From Clostridium sp031626875 (GTDB lineage Bacteria; Bacillota; Clostridia; Clostridiales; Clostridiaceae), in NCBI RefSeq assembly GCF_031626875.1, contig NZ_JANDMF010000009.1, positions 36,569-100,568 of the forward strand: a stretch of DNA of 64,000 nucleotides. The letters are read 5' to 3'. The position numbers were made by a program, and so were the translations under genes. The notes below the pieces were generated by a model. It ran no database searches. It was not told where the DNA came from and was given only the letters and a program-made list of their open reading frames with translations. Of this stretch, positions 17,419 to 26,086 are shown in pieces. The number at the start of each line of letters is the position of its first letter. Within the stretch, counting starts at the first letter, position 1.

Positions 17419-17946
17419 TTAACTTAAAAAGAATAATCTAACAATAGTAACTGCTGTTATTATAGCAACTAAATCTGCCATAATAGCTGCCCAAACAGTA
17501 TGTCTAACTTTCTTGACTTTAACTGCTCCAAAATATACTGTTACTGTATAAAAAATAGTTTCTGTTGTTCCCATAATTACAGATGCCATTAAACCTATGC
17601 CACTATCTGGCCCATAGGTTTGAACAATATTAGTGAAAATCCCAACTGCTCCACTTCCTGATAAAGGCTTTATTAATATTAATGGTATTAGCTCTTTAGG
17701 TAATCCTATTAACCCTACTACTGGAGCTATTAAGTTGTTTAAAATATCTAAAAGATTTGCTTGCTTAAATATTTCAACAGCTACTATCATAGCTAAAAGA
17801 TAAGGAAATATATTTAAACAAACCTTTAATCCATCCTTTGCCCCTTCAATAAACCATTCATAAACTTTGCCACCTTTAATCATTCCATATCCAATTATTA
17901 TTATTACTATAAATCCTATTATACTTTTAGTTATATATCCATCCAT
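17419..17946 (-). CDS. spmB: Spore maturation protein SpmB
   Basis: A 175-residue polytopic membrane protein of the nucleoside-recognition (Gate) fold, with Gly/Pro-rich helices such as LLAMIVAVEIFKQ, LPKELIPLILIKPLSGSGAVG and MASVIMGTTETIFYT. SpmA and SpmB together are needed for full dehydration of the spore core and heat resistance in Bacillus and in C. perfringens. It is 11 bp downstream of spmA. Confidence 0.92.
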   Translation of the reverse strand: MDGYITKSIIGFIVIIIIGYGMIKGGKVYEWFIEGAKDGLKVCLNIFPYLLAMIVAVEIFKQANLLDILNNLIAPVVGLIGLPKELIPLILIKPLSGSGAVGIFTNIVQTYGPDSGIGLMASVIMGTTETIFYTVTVYFGAVKVKKVRHTVWAAIMADLVAIITAVTIVRLFFLS

Positions 17947-17957
17947 AAACCTTCCCC

Positions 17958-18533
17958 CTAAAAGTATCTTTGCAATATCTTACAACATATTATTCCTACT
18001 AAAGCAGCTGTTGCTGTTGATATTATAGCAGGCAATATAATTGCTCCAGGATTTTGAGAATTGCAAGCTGCTCTAATTGACATAACTGTTGAAGGAACTA
18101 ATTGAATACAAGCCGCATTCATAACTAAAAAAAGAGCCATATCATCACTAGCTCTACCTTTGTCTGGATTAAGTCTATCCATTTCCTCCATAGCTTTTAT
18201 CCCAAATGGTGTTGCTGCATTTGATAGTCCCATCATATTTGCAGTTAAGTTCATGACTATCGCACCAAGTGCTTTTTCATCCTTTGCTGCATCTTTAAAT
18301 AAAATTTTTAAAATAGGTTTCATAAGTTTTGCCAACTTTTCTGTTAATCCACTCTTTTCTGCTACTTTCATAACACCACACCAAAAACACATTATTCCTA
18401 CAAGACCAATAATTAACTTTACAGTATTATCAGCCGAATTAACTATACTACTTGATATGTCTCCTCCCTTTCCAGTAACTAGAGACACTAAAAGCCCTAA
18501 AAATATAAGCCCGAACCAAATATAATTTATCAT
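17958..18533 (-). CDS. spmA: Spore maturation protein SpmA
   Basis: A 191-residue membrane protein, partner of SpmB, with the conserved segments CFWCGVMKVAEKSGL, MNLTANMMGLSNAATPFGIKAMEEM and MNAACIQLVPSTVMSIR typical of SpmA. The spmA-spmB pair is in the conserved order. Upstream, a 7-bp inverted repeat (CACTACT / AGTAGTG, 18578-18595) lies in the short region shared with a divergent small gene. Confidence 0.93.
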   Translation of the reverse strand: MINYIWFGLIFLGLLVSLVTGKGGDISSSIVNSADNTVKLIIGLVGIMCFWCGVMKVAEKSGLTEKLAKLMKPILKILFKDAAKDEKALGAIVMNLTANMMGLSNAATPFGIKAMEEMDRLNPDKGRASDDMALFLVMNAACIQLVPSTVMSIRAACNSQNPGAIILPAIISTATAALVGIICCKILQRYF

Positions 18534-18646
18534 CTTTCCTCCATATACTTTATTACTTAATAAAATATATGCCTTGCACTACTCTTTTAGTAGTGATAGG
18601 ATTATTATATATAATTTTTATATTTTACCTAAAAAGGAGAAACTAT

Positions 18647-18832
18647 ATGGAAGATACTAACTTAAAAATGGCTCAACAAGATATTGATGATGCTTTAAAA
18701 ACTGTAGAAGATTTAGAAATGGTAGCGTCACAAGAAAATCTATCAAAGGATATATTAAGAGAAAAATTTATATCTTTGAATGAAAAAGTAAAGAATTTAG
18801 AAAACATATTGAAAACTGAAGGAATAATTTAA
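18647..18832 (+). CDS. Small acidic coiled-coil protein, unknown
   Basis: A 61-residue helical protein beginning MEDTNLKMAQQDIDDALKTV. The heptad-like spacing of Leu/Ile/Val (DDALKTVEDLEMV, LNEKVKNLENIL) suggests a coiled coil. The start follows AAAAGGAG by 7 nt; a 26-codon upstream extension encodes a hydrophobic stretch but lacks a ribosome binding site, so a membrane-anchored longer form is less likely. It is divergent from spmA, with which it shares a 113-bp intergenic region, and ends at a strong terminator. Confidence 0.65.
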   Translation: MEDTNLKMAQQDIDDALKTVEDLEMVASQENLSKDILREKFISLNEKVKNLENILKTEGII

Positions 18833-18844
18833 TTATAAAATAAA

Positions 18845-18890
18845 AATACCTATAGACTAAAACTTATAAAAGTAACAGTCTATAGGTATT
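18845..18890. terminator. Bidirectional terminator
   Basis: Perfect 14-bp stem (AATACCTATAGACT with AGTCTATAGGTATT) around an 18-nt loop, with T-tract on the plus side and A-tract on the other. It serves the small plus-strand gene and the ccpA gene. Confidence 0.9.
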
Positions 18891-18896
18891 ATTTTT

Positions 18897-19895
18897 TTAT
18901 CTTGTACTATCTCTATTAATTAACTCATAATCAAGTACATATTGATCTTGCTCCAATTCTTTCTTATTAAGTATTTTAATAAGCATTCTCATAGCAACTG
19001 ATCCCATATCATAACTTGGTTGAGTTATAGTTGATATTTTAGGATAGAAAATTGAAGCAGCATAGTTATTATTAAAACCTATCACACTTACATCTTCTGG
19101 CACCTTAATTCCATTATCTCTAAGTTCATTTATTGCACCCATTGCAATTTCATCAGATGCACAAACAATTCCATCAAATTTTTTACCACTTTCTATGAAT
19201 TGTTTTACACCTTTTGCTCCTGATTTTACCCTTAATGTATCAAAGCAAACTAATTTATCAACTACTGGTAATTTAGCTTCCTTTAAAGCTCTTTCAAATC
19301 CTATGTATCTTTCTCCCCATGCATTTATAGTATCTTCATTTACACCTATGAAAGCTAAATTCTTTAAACCTTGGTCAATAAGATACTTAGTTCCATCATG
19401 AACTGCACTTATGTTATCTATAGTAACACTTGGGAAAGCTCCATCCTTATCTTTAGTTTCAACTAAAACAGTCTTTAAATCTAACTCATTAATTAAATCT
19501 AAGATATCTTCATTAAGTGAACTACTCATATATATTACTCCGTCCACCATTTTTTCTTTAAGAACTCTTAAATATTCTTTCTCTTTATCTGCATCAAAAT
19601 CTGAATTACATAATATTACATTATAATCGTATATGTGAGAAACATCCTCTGCTCCTCTTACGATTTCAGGATAAAATTGGCTTGATATATCTGGAATTAA
19701 TATTCCTATAGTCTTTGTTCTTTGAGTTTTTAAACTTCTAGCTACTATATTAGGTCTATATCCTAATTTTTTTATGGCATCTAAAACCTTTTTCTTTGTG
19801 TCTTCATTTACGACATCAATGTCATTTAACACTCTTGAAACGGTTGCAATAGATACGCCAGCCTCTTTTGCTACGTCTTTAATAGAAGTTGCCAT
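18897..19895 (-). CDS. ccpA: LacI/GalR-family regulator, CcpA type
   Basis: A 332-residue repressor. The N-terminal helix-turn-helix SIKDVAKEAGVSIATVSRVLN (residues 4-24) and hinge region (YRPNIVARSLKTQRTKTIG) are of LacI type, followed by a periplasmic-binding-protein-like effector domain ending in ELINRDSTR, close to the CcpA C-terminus (IxRxSTR). CcpA binds cre sites with HPr-Ser46-P to impose carbon catabolite control. A standalone position with no sugar-use genes beside it supports a global rather than local regulator. Another LacI-family function remains possible. Confidence 0.82.
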   Translation of the reverse strand: MATSIKDVAKEAGVSIATVSRVLNDIDVVNEDTKKKVLDAIKKLGYRPNIVARSLKTQRTKTIGILIPDISSQFYPEIVRGAEDVSHIYDYNVILCNSDFDADKEKEYLRVLKEKMVDGVIYMSSSLNEDILDLINELDLKTVLVETKDKDGAFPSVTIDNISAVHDGTKYLIDQGLKNLAFIGVNEDTINAWGERYIGFERALKEAKLPVVDKLVCFDTLRVKSGAKGVKQFIESGKKFDGIVCASDEIAMGAINELRDNGIKVPEDVSVIGFNNNYAASIFYPKISTITQPSYDMGSVAMRMLIKILNKKELEQDQYVLDYELINRDSTR

Positions 19896-19933
19896 TAATT
19901 TATCACTCCCATTTTTATATATTCTAATTATTA

Positions 19934-19962
19934 ATTATACATATATATTATCCCAATAACAA
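19934..19962 (-). promoter_or_regulatory. Sigma-A promoter of ccpA
   Basis: TTGTTA (19957-19962) and TATAAT (19934-19939), 17-bp spacer, 38 bp before the start codon. In the 353-bp gap 19896-20248 I otherwise see only the ileS terminator and a short GGATTT/AAATCC palindrome near 20124; no gene. Confidence 0.7.
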
Positions 19963-20186
19963 GCGATTATCTCTTTATATTTAATGTTTTTCTTAAATTA
20001 TAGCTTTTTTTTGCGTAATTAAGTTCTTAGTAATCATAAATTGCAACTATATTGGCTAATTTTTACTTTCATACATAGTTTTACTTCTTAACTTTTTTAA
20101 ATTTAGTATCAAATATTTAAATGGATTTTTAAATCCGTTTTGCGATTAATCTTATTACAAAATATCTTTTTCTTTAAAAAATAAGC

Positions 20187-20239
20187 AATGCACAACCTAA
20201 GATTAAATTTTATTAAAAATTTATCTTAAGTTATGCATT
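20187..20239 (-). terminator. Terminator of ileS
   Basis: Long imperfect stem (AATGCA, AAC, TAAGAT pairing with ATCTTA, GTT, TGCATT) followed by TTATTTTTT on the minus-strand transcript, just after the ileS stop. Confidence 0.75.
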
Positions 20240-20248
20240 ACTATAAAA

Positions 20249-23200
20249 TTACTTAACTACTTCAACATTTATATCCAATTTTTCACCATTGATTACATTT
20301 TCTACGTATTCAATGTTTTCATCACCATATACAATCTCAACTGTTAAAGTATCTTTCTTAATTACATCTTCAAACTTCTTAATTACATCTATTAACATAT
20401 CATTATTTCTAACATATAAATTAATCTTATCTGCAACTTCAAAGCCTTTTTCTTTTCTCATATTTTGAATTTTAGATATCATTTCTCTTAAATGGCCTTC
20501 CTGCTTTAATTCTTCAGTTATATGAGTATCTAAAACAACCCCAATTTCACCTTCACCAGCAAAAGCATATCCATCTAAACCCTGCATTGTAACAAGAATA
20601 CTATCTGCATTTAATTCAATTTCAGTTCCATCTATATTTATAACTTCAATGCCACCACTCTTGATCTTTTGAGCTAACTCCATTTGATTTCTGGATGCAA
20701 TCTCTTTTCTTATAGCTGGAATTAACTTTCCATAAGCTTTACCAAGTACAGGTAAATTTGGCTTAAGTTCAAAGTTAACATGTTCTGATAAGTCTGCACC
20801 AAATTTAATGCTCTTAATATTTAATTCATCTGCTATAATATCTCCATAATACTCAGGAATTGATGCAACTGATACTAATATTTCTGAAAGTGGCTGTCTA
20901 TTCTTAATATTAGCTCCATTTCTAGCACTTCTTCCAAGCTTAACTATTGCATAAGCTAAATCCATTTCCTTTTCTAATTCTTTATTTATTGCTTTTTCAT
21001 CTACTTCTGGCCAAACACATAAATGAATACTTTCTTTAGCCTTTTGATCTAAGCTGACAACTAAGTTTTGATATATTTCTTCTGTTATAAATGGTACAAA
21101 TGGTGCTGCAACCTTTGATAAAGTTACAAGAACTCTATATAAAGTAACATATGCCCCTATCTTGTCATCAGTTAAAGTTTCTGACCAGTATCTAGCTCTA
21201 TTTCTTCTTACATACCAGTTTGATAATTCATCTGTAAAACTTTCTATTTGAAGAGCTGCGTTTGTTATATCATAGCCATCTAACTTAGCATCTACATCTT
21301 TAACTAAAGTATTTAACTTAGACATAATCCATTTATCCATAACATTTTCTGATTTGAAATCAGCATAATCTAATGGGTTAAATCCATCTATATCTGCATA
21401 TAAAACGTAGAATGAATATACATTCCATAATGTACTTAAGAACTTTCTTTGAGCTTCCCCAACGTCATCTATTGAGAATCTTGTTGGTAACCATGGAGCA
21501 CTTGCAGTATAGAAATGCCATCTTGTTGCATCAGCACCTTGGGATTCTAAAACCTCAAATGGATCAACTACATTTCCTTTTGACTTAGACATTTTTAAGC
21601 CTTTCTTGTCTAAAACGTGTCCTAAAACTATACAATTTTCAAATGGATTTCTATCAAATATAGCTGTTGAAATAGCTAACAATGTATAGAACCAACCTCT
21701 TGTTTGGTCAACAGCTTCTGATATAAATTGAGCTGGATAGTTTTGTTCAAATAATTCTTTATTTTCAAATGGATAGTGTAATTGAGCAAATGGCATTGAT
21801 CCTGAATCAAACCAACAATCAATAACTTCTCTAGTTCTAACCATTCCTTTACCACAATGAGAACATTTTAAATTAACATTATCAATATATGGTTTATGAA
21901 GTTCTATATCCTCTGGAACATTTATTCCTTTATCCTTTAACTCTTCAATACTTCCTACACATTCTTTGTGTCCACACTCACATTCCCATATTGGAAGTGG
22001 AGTTCCCCAGTATCTATCTCTTGAAATACCCCAATCAATAACATTTTCTAAGAACTTACCAAATCTACCTGTTCTAATGTTATCTGGATACCAATTAATC
22101 TTATTATTATTCTCTAAAAGCTTATCTCTTAGAGTTGTCATTCTAACAAACCAACTTTCTTTTGGATAGTAAAGAAGTGGTGTGTCACATCTCCAACAAT
22201 GTGGATATGAGTGAAGATGCTTTTCAGCTTTGAACAACTTATTATTTTCTTCTAGCCATTTACAAATACTTTCATCGCACTTTTTAACGAACTTCCCTGC
22301 CCATGGAGTAACTTCTTCTACAAATTTACCTTCTTTATCAACTAAGTTAATAAATGTGATTCCATTAGCTTTTGCAACTAAGCTATCATCTTCACCATAA
22401 GCTGGAGCAATGTGAACTATTCCTGTACCATCTGATAAAGTAACATAGTCCCCATGAATTACTTCAAAAGCTTTTCCTTCTATCTTTCCAAAAGGCATTA
22501 ATTGTTCATACTTAGTTCCCAGAAGTTCTGTTCCCTTAAATTCTTTAACAATTTCATAATCTTCACCAAGAACTTTATCAGCAAGATCCTTTGCAAGAAT
22601 TAAAACTTCATCTTCAACTTTTGCTTCTATATATGTGTATGCTTTGTTTATACATAGAGCTAAGCTTGATGGCAATGTCCAAGGTGTTGTTGTCCAAGCT
22701 AATATATATTTATTCTCTTCACCAGCAACTTTAAATTTTGCAATAGCAGTTAAATCCTTAACATCCTTATATCCTTGAGCTACTTCATGTGATGAAAGAG
22801 CTGTTCCACATCTTGGACAGTATGGCATAACCTTGTGTCCTTCATATAAAAGACCTTTTTCCCACATTTGCTTTAATGCCCACCATACTGATTCAATATA
22901 AGAATTATGATAAGTTACATATGGTTCATCCATATCAACCCAATACCCAATCTTATTAGTCATATCTTCCCACATTGAAACATATTTAAATACACTTTCC
23001 TTGCATTCAGTAACAAATTTTTCAACACCATATTCTTCAATTTGTTCTTTACCTGATATTTCCAACTTCTTCTCTATTTCAAGTTCAACTGGTAGCCCAT
23101 GAGTGTCCCATCCAGCTTTTCTAATAACCTTATACCCCTTCATAACTTTATATCTTGGAACGATATCCTTCATAACTCTTGTTATAATATGGCCTACATG

Positions 23201-23362
23201 TGGCTTCCCATTAGCTGTTGGTGGGCCATCATAGAAAGTGAAATATTCACCATCTTTATTCATATCAAAATTTTTCTTAATAACATTTTTTGCTTTCCAA
23301 AAGTCTGCGACTTCTTTTTCCATACCTACAAAACCTTTTGAAAGTTCAACTTTTTTGTACAT
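20249..23362 (-). CDS. ileS: Isoleucyl-tRNA synthetase, type 2 (eukaryote-like)
   Basis: A 1037-residue class I synthetase. HIGH-type motif is GPPTANGKPHVGHI (residues ~46-59); the CP1 editing domain follows with WTTTPWTLPS; KMSKSKGNVVDP is near residue 595. A zinc-type insert (ECECGHKEC and CSHCGKGMVRTREVIDCWFDSGSMPFAQ) and the long C-terminal region without a terminal CxxC pair mark the type 2 IleRS rather than the ~920-residue type 1. Type 2 enzymes are characteristically insensitive to mupirocin. Expression is controlled by the upstream T-box with an AUC specifier. Confidence 0.97.
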   Translation of the reverse strand: MYKKVELSKGFVGMEKEVADFWKAKNVIKKNFDMNKDGEYFTFYDGPPTANGKPHVGHIITRVMKDIVPRYKVMKGYKVIRKAGWDTHGLPVELEIEKKLEISGKEQIEEYGVEKFVTECKESVFKYVSMWEDMTNKIGYWVDMDEPYVTYHNSYIESVWWALKQMWEKGLLYEGHKVMPYCPRCGTALSSHEVAQGYKDVKDLTAIAKFKVAGEENKYILAWTTTPWTLPSSLALCINKAYTYIEAKVEDEVLILAKDLADKVLGEDYEIVKEFKGTELLGTKYEQLMPFGKIEGKAFEVIHGDYVTLSDGTGIVHIAPAYGEDDSLVAKANGITFINLVDKEGKFVEEVTPWAGKFVKKCDESICKWLEENNKLFKAEKHLHSYPHCWRCDTPLLYYPKESWFVRMTTLRDKLLENNNKINWYPDNIRTGRFGKFLENVIDWGISRDRYWGTPLPIWECECGHKECVGSIEELKDKGINVPEDIELHKPYIDNVNLKCSHCGKGMVRTREVIDCWFDSGSMPFAQLHYPFENKELFEQNYPAQFISEAVDQTRGWFYTLLAISTAIFDRNPFENCIVLGHVLDKKGLKMSKSKGNVVDPFEVLESQGADATRWHFYTASAPWLPTRFSIDDVGEAQRKFLSTLWNVYSFYVLYADIDGFNPLDYADFKSENVMDKWIMSKLNTLVKDVDAKLDGYDITNAALQIESFTDELSNWYVRRNRARYWSETLTDDKIGAYVTLYRVLVTLSKVAAPFVPFITEEIYQNLVVSLDQKAKESIHLCVWPEVDEKAINKELEKEMDLAYAIVKLGRSARNGANIKNRQPLSEILVSVASIPEYYGDIIADELNIKSIKFGADLSEHVNFELKPNLPVLGKAYGKLIPAIRKEIASRNQMELAQKIKSGGIEVINIDGTEIELNADSILVTMQGLDGYAFAGEGEIGVVLDTHITEELKQEGHLREMISKIQNMRKEKGFEVADKINLYVRNNDMLIDVIKKFEDVIKKDTLTVEIVYGDENIEYVENVINGEKLDINVEVVK

Positions 23363-23451
23363 TTTAAAGATCTCCTCTCTTCTTTCCTATTGTTAAATCT
23401 CTTTAAGTTGTTTACATATATCTCTCTTATTAATCATTCTTAATGAAAAAT

Positions 23452-23709
23452 AAAAAAACTCCATCCAAAAGGACGAAGTAATATTCGCTATACCACCTAT
23501 GGTAAATGCATCTACCTATTACAAGATGCTTAGTTCAAGTACTTTCATACTCTATCCTTTAACGCAGGCCTACGGGAAAACCTACTAAGCTTAAGCTTTT
23601 CAATTTCCAGCTCCTAGGTGATTTTTCTTTAAACCCTATACAACTTTACACCAACCAGTTGCTCTCTTTAAGTAGACGACTTAAGTACTTTTCCTAATCA
23701 TAGCTTTTG
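23452..23709 (-). promoter_or_regulatory. T-box leader, isoleucine specific
   Basis: Minus-strand leader with AGAGAG and the stem containing ACTGGTTGGTGTAAAGTTGT, a specifier loop AAAAATCACC in which ATC is followed by A, the conserved CCTAGGAGCTGG, the T-box core ATAGGTGGTATAGCGAA near 23488-23505, and a terminator hairpin (23458-23479) followed by seven U. The AUC specifier matches tRNA-Ile and the downstream ileS. Confidence 0.92.
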
Positions 23710-23715
23710 TTATTC

Positions 23716-23745
23716 ATTATATATTATTACCTTAATATCTGTCAA
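23716..23745 (-). promoter_or_regulatory. Sigma-A promoter of the ileS T-box leader
   Basis: TTGACA (23740-23745) and TATAAT (23716-23721) on the minus strand with an 18-bp spacer. Confidence 0.8.
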
Positions 23746-23811
23746 TTAACTTATAACTTTACTTTAAATATATTTTTTATAGTGATATACTTAAGTTGTA
23801 TTTCATTAAAG

Positions 23812-23925
23812 GAGGCGATTGCGATAAGGAAAAAAACCTACAAATTCTATAGAAAGTAGGTTGCCTAATCCTAACGCATAAGATTATAAGCAACTTAATT
23901 GCTATAGGGTACATTAAAAGTATAA
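23812..23925 (+). promoter_or_regulatory. Structured leader upstream of the L25 gene
   Basis: Between the ileS promoter and the L25 gene, the plus strand can fold: an outer stem TGCG..AAGGA with TCCT..CGCA encloses an inner ACCTAC/GTAGGT stem with a loop containing palindromic TTCTATAGAA; a second hairpin AGCAA-CTTAA-TTGCT follows. It begins with a strong AAAGGAGG that is followed by no usable ORF. I do not recognise a known riboswitch. It may be an autoregulatory leader for L25, a 5S rRNA binding protein. No clear terminator is present in it. Confidence 0.4.
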
Positions 23926-23951
23926 ATAATTTAATGAAAGAAGGCTTTATA

Positions 23952-24527
23952 ATGACAAGTCTAGCATTTGAAGTTAGTGAAAGAGAATCTAATGAAAAAT
24001 TAAACCCATTAAGAAAAAATGGACAAGTACCTTGTATAATTTATGGAGGAAGTTTAAAGAAAAACATTCCTATAAAAATAAAAATGAATGAATTACTTAA
24101 GCTTATTAGTTCAAACACATCTAGTTCCCTAATTTCTTTAAAAATAAATGGAAAAACCAAAACTTGTGTAATAAAAGAAATTCAAAAAGATATTTATGGG
24201 AAAGTTATTCATGCTGATTTTCAAGCCGTTAGAAAAAATGAAGTTATAAGATTAAAAATTCCTGTAACATTTTTAGGAGAAGAAGACTTAGAAAATAAGA
24301 GATTAGTTTTAGAAACTTTTTCCCATGAAATAGAAGTTCAAGGTGTTGCTTCAAGTATGCCTGAAACTTTAGAATTTGATGTAAGTAACATGAATTTTGA
24401 AGATAAAGTTTTAGCAAACAACATAAAGTTACCCAAAGGAATATCTTTAATAACAGACTCTGAAATATTATTAGCTATAGCTGCTAGTTCAGATAATAAT
24501 CCAGAAGAAAATGATGAAGAAGTATAA
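23952..24527 (+). CDS. 50S ribosomal protein L25/general stress protein Ctc
   Basis: Binds 5S rRNA. About 191 residues: the N-terminal L25 beta-barrel (LAFEVSERESNEKLNPLRKNGQVPCIIYGG) and a C-terminal TL5-type domain (VPVTFLGEE-like IPVTFLGEEDLENKRL) followed by an acidic tail, i.e. the long Ctc form. The start at 23952 follows AGAAGG by 7 nt; six codons upstream in frame lack one. A stand-alone gene, divergent from ileS. Confidence 0.93.
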   Translation: MTSLAFEVSERESNEKLNPLRKNGQVPCIIYGGSLKKNIPIKIKMNELLKLISSNTSSSLISLKINGKTKTCVIKEIQKDIYGKVIHADFQAVRKNEVIRLKIPVTFLGEEDLENKRLVLETFSHEIEVQGVASSMPETLEFDVSNMNFEDKVLANNIKLPKGISLITDSEILLAIAASSDNNPEENDEEV

Positions 24528-24542
24528 ATAAAAATGCTAAAA

Positions 24543-24565
24543 AAGGGAGGTTATCTACCTCCCTT
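24543..24565. terminator. Bidirectional terminator between L25 and aspartokinase genes
   Basis: Perfect 9-bp GC-rich stem (AAGGGAGGT with ACCTCCCTT), 5-nt loop, between two convergent genes. Confidence 0.8.
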
Positions 24566-24572
24566 AAACTAT

Positions 24573-25883
24573 CTAATTGAAAGCTCCATAAATAGCTCTT
24601 ATAGCTCTTTCAAAATCATCATTTTCAATTCCTACTAGAATATTCATTTCTGATGAACCTTGATCTATCATTCTTATATTTACATTAGATTCTGATAATG
24701 AATTAAATATTTTTGTTGCAACACCTGTTCTTTTAGCCATTCCTTTTCCTACTGTAGCTATTAATGCCATATTAGGATGAACTACTACTGAATCTGGGTC
24801 ACAGGCTCTATGTATTTCTTCTACTATTTTCTCAGTCTTGTTTTTAAGCTCACTATCTGAAATAACCACACATACTGTATCAATTCCTGATGGCATATTT
24901 TCAAATGATACATTATTCATCTCTAATACTGAAAGTACTTTTCTACAGAATCCAAGTTCTGAATTCATCATAGCTTTTTCAATTGATATAACAGTAAAAT
25001 CTTTTTTTCCTGCTATTCCTGTTATTGTTTTACATTCTTTTTCATCTGTATCTTGTACTATATATGTTCCTGCATCCTCAGGTCTATTAGTATTTTTAAT
25101 ATTTATAGGTATTCCAACATGTCTAACTGGAAATATAGCTTCTTCGTGAAGGACGGATGCCCCCATATAAGATAATTCCCTTAATTCTTTATATGTAATA
25201 CGGCTTATAGCCTTAGGATTTTCTACTATTCTTGGGTCTGCCATTAAGAACCCTGAAACATCTGTCCAGTTTTCATATAAATCAGCCTCAATACTTGCTG
25301 CTACTAATGCTCCTGTTACATCAGATCCACCTCTTGAAAATGTAACTATATTTCCATCTTTATCTGCCCCATAAAAGCCTGGAATAACAGCTTTTTCAAC
25401 ATTTTCTAATGTTTCTTTTAATAATTTATTTGTTTTTTCTGAATCTAAAAAGCCATCTTTATTAAAAATAATAACATCTTTTGCATCAACAAATTCATAG
25501 CCTAAATAATCAGCTAATATTAATCCATTTAAGTATTCTCCTCTACTAGCTGCATAATCTTTTGAAGCACCATCTTCAATATCTTTCTTTACTATATTTA
25601 AGTGCTTTTCAATGTCAAAATCTAACCCCAAATCTTTTACAATTCCAATATATCTATCATAAACATGCTTAAAAACATCATCTAATGATATTCCTGTTGT
25701 AACATGTGCATGACAGAGATATAGCAAATCTGTTATTTTTGTATCCTTTGAAGTTCTTTTTCCTGGTGCTGATGGCACCACATATCGCCTATTGCTATCT
25801 GCAAGTACTATTTCTTTAACTTTGTTAAACTGTGAAGCATCTGCTAAAGAGCTTCCTCCAAATTTTGTAACTACAAAACTCAT
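24573..25883 (-). CDS. Aspartate kinase
   Basis: First step of the aspartate family pathway (lysine, threonine, methionine, diaminopimelate). The 436-residue protein has the amino-acid kinase motif VVTKFGGSSLADA at residues 4-16, the catalytic region FSRGGSDVTGALVAASI near 185-200 and two ACT domains at the C-terminus (~300-436: TVISIEKAMMNSELG; ALIATVGKGMAKRTGV) for feedback control. It is a monofunctional enzyme of the lysC/class III-like length. No lysine riboswitch is visible in the 203-bp upstream region. Confidence 0.93.
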   Translation of the reverse strand: MSFVVTKFGGSSLADASQFNKVKEIVLADSNRRYVVPSAPGKRTSKDTKITDLLYLCHAHVTTGISLDDVFKHVYDRYIGIVKDLGLDFDIEKHLNIVKKDIEDGASKDYAASRGEYLNGLILADYLGYEFVDAKDVIIFNKDGFLDSEKTNKLLKETLENVEKAVIPGFYGADKDGNIVTFSRGGSDVTGALVAASIEADLYENWTDVSGFLMADPRIVENPKAISRITYKELRELSYMGASVLHEEAIFPVRHVGIPINIKNTNRPEDAGTYIVQDTDEKECKTITGIAGKKDFTVISIEKAMMNSELGFCRKVLSVLEMNNVSFENMPSGIDTVCVVISDSELKNKTEKIVEEIHRACDPDSVVVHPNMALIATVGKGMAKRTGVATKIFNSLSESNVNIRMIDQGSSEMNILVGIENDDFERAIRAIYGAFN

Positions 25884-26086
25884 TTTATTGCCCCCAATAT
25901 TTTAAATTTCTAATGCCTATTCTATCAATTTTCGAATTTTTTTCAATAGTTTTTATATAAATTTTCGTGTTTTTTTGAAATTACATTTCAATAATCTTAA
26001 TTAATCTTAATTATGTAAATATAAACTCCATTTTTCCTATAAATACTGTTATAATCTTAGAGGAGTCTTTTTGAAAGGGGATAATT

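Noticed and set aside
19980..20186. Small RNA or ORF between ccpA and ileS
   Set aside because: Only a short GGATTT/AAATCC palindrome is visible; no promoter-terminator pair or coding frame.
25884..26086. Lysine riboswitch before aspartokinase
   Set aside because: The 203-bp divergent region is AT-rich with no L-box core motifs or terminator hairpin.
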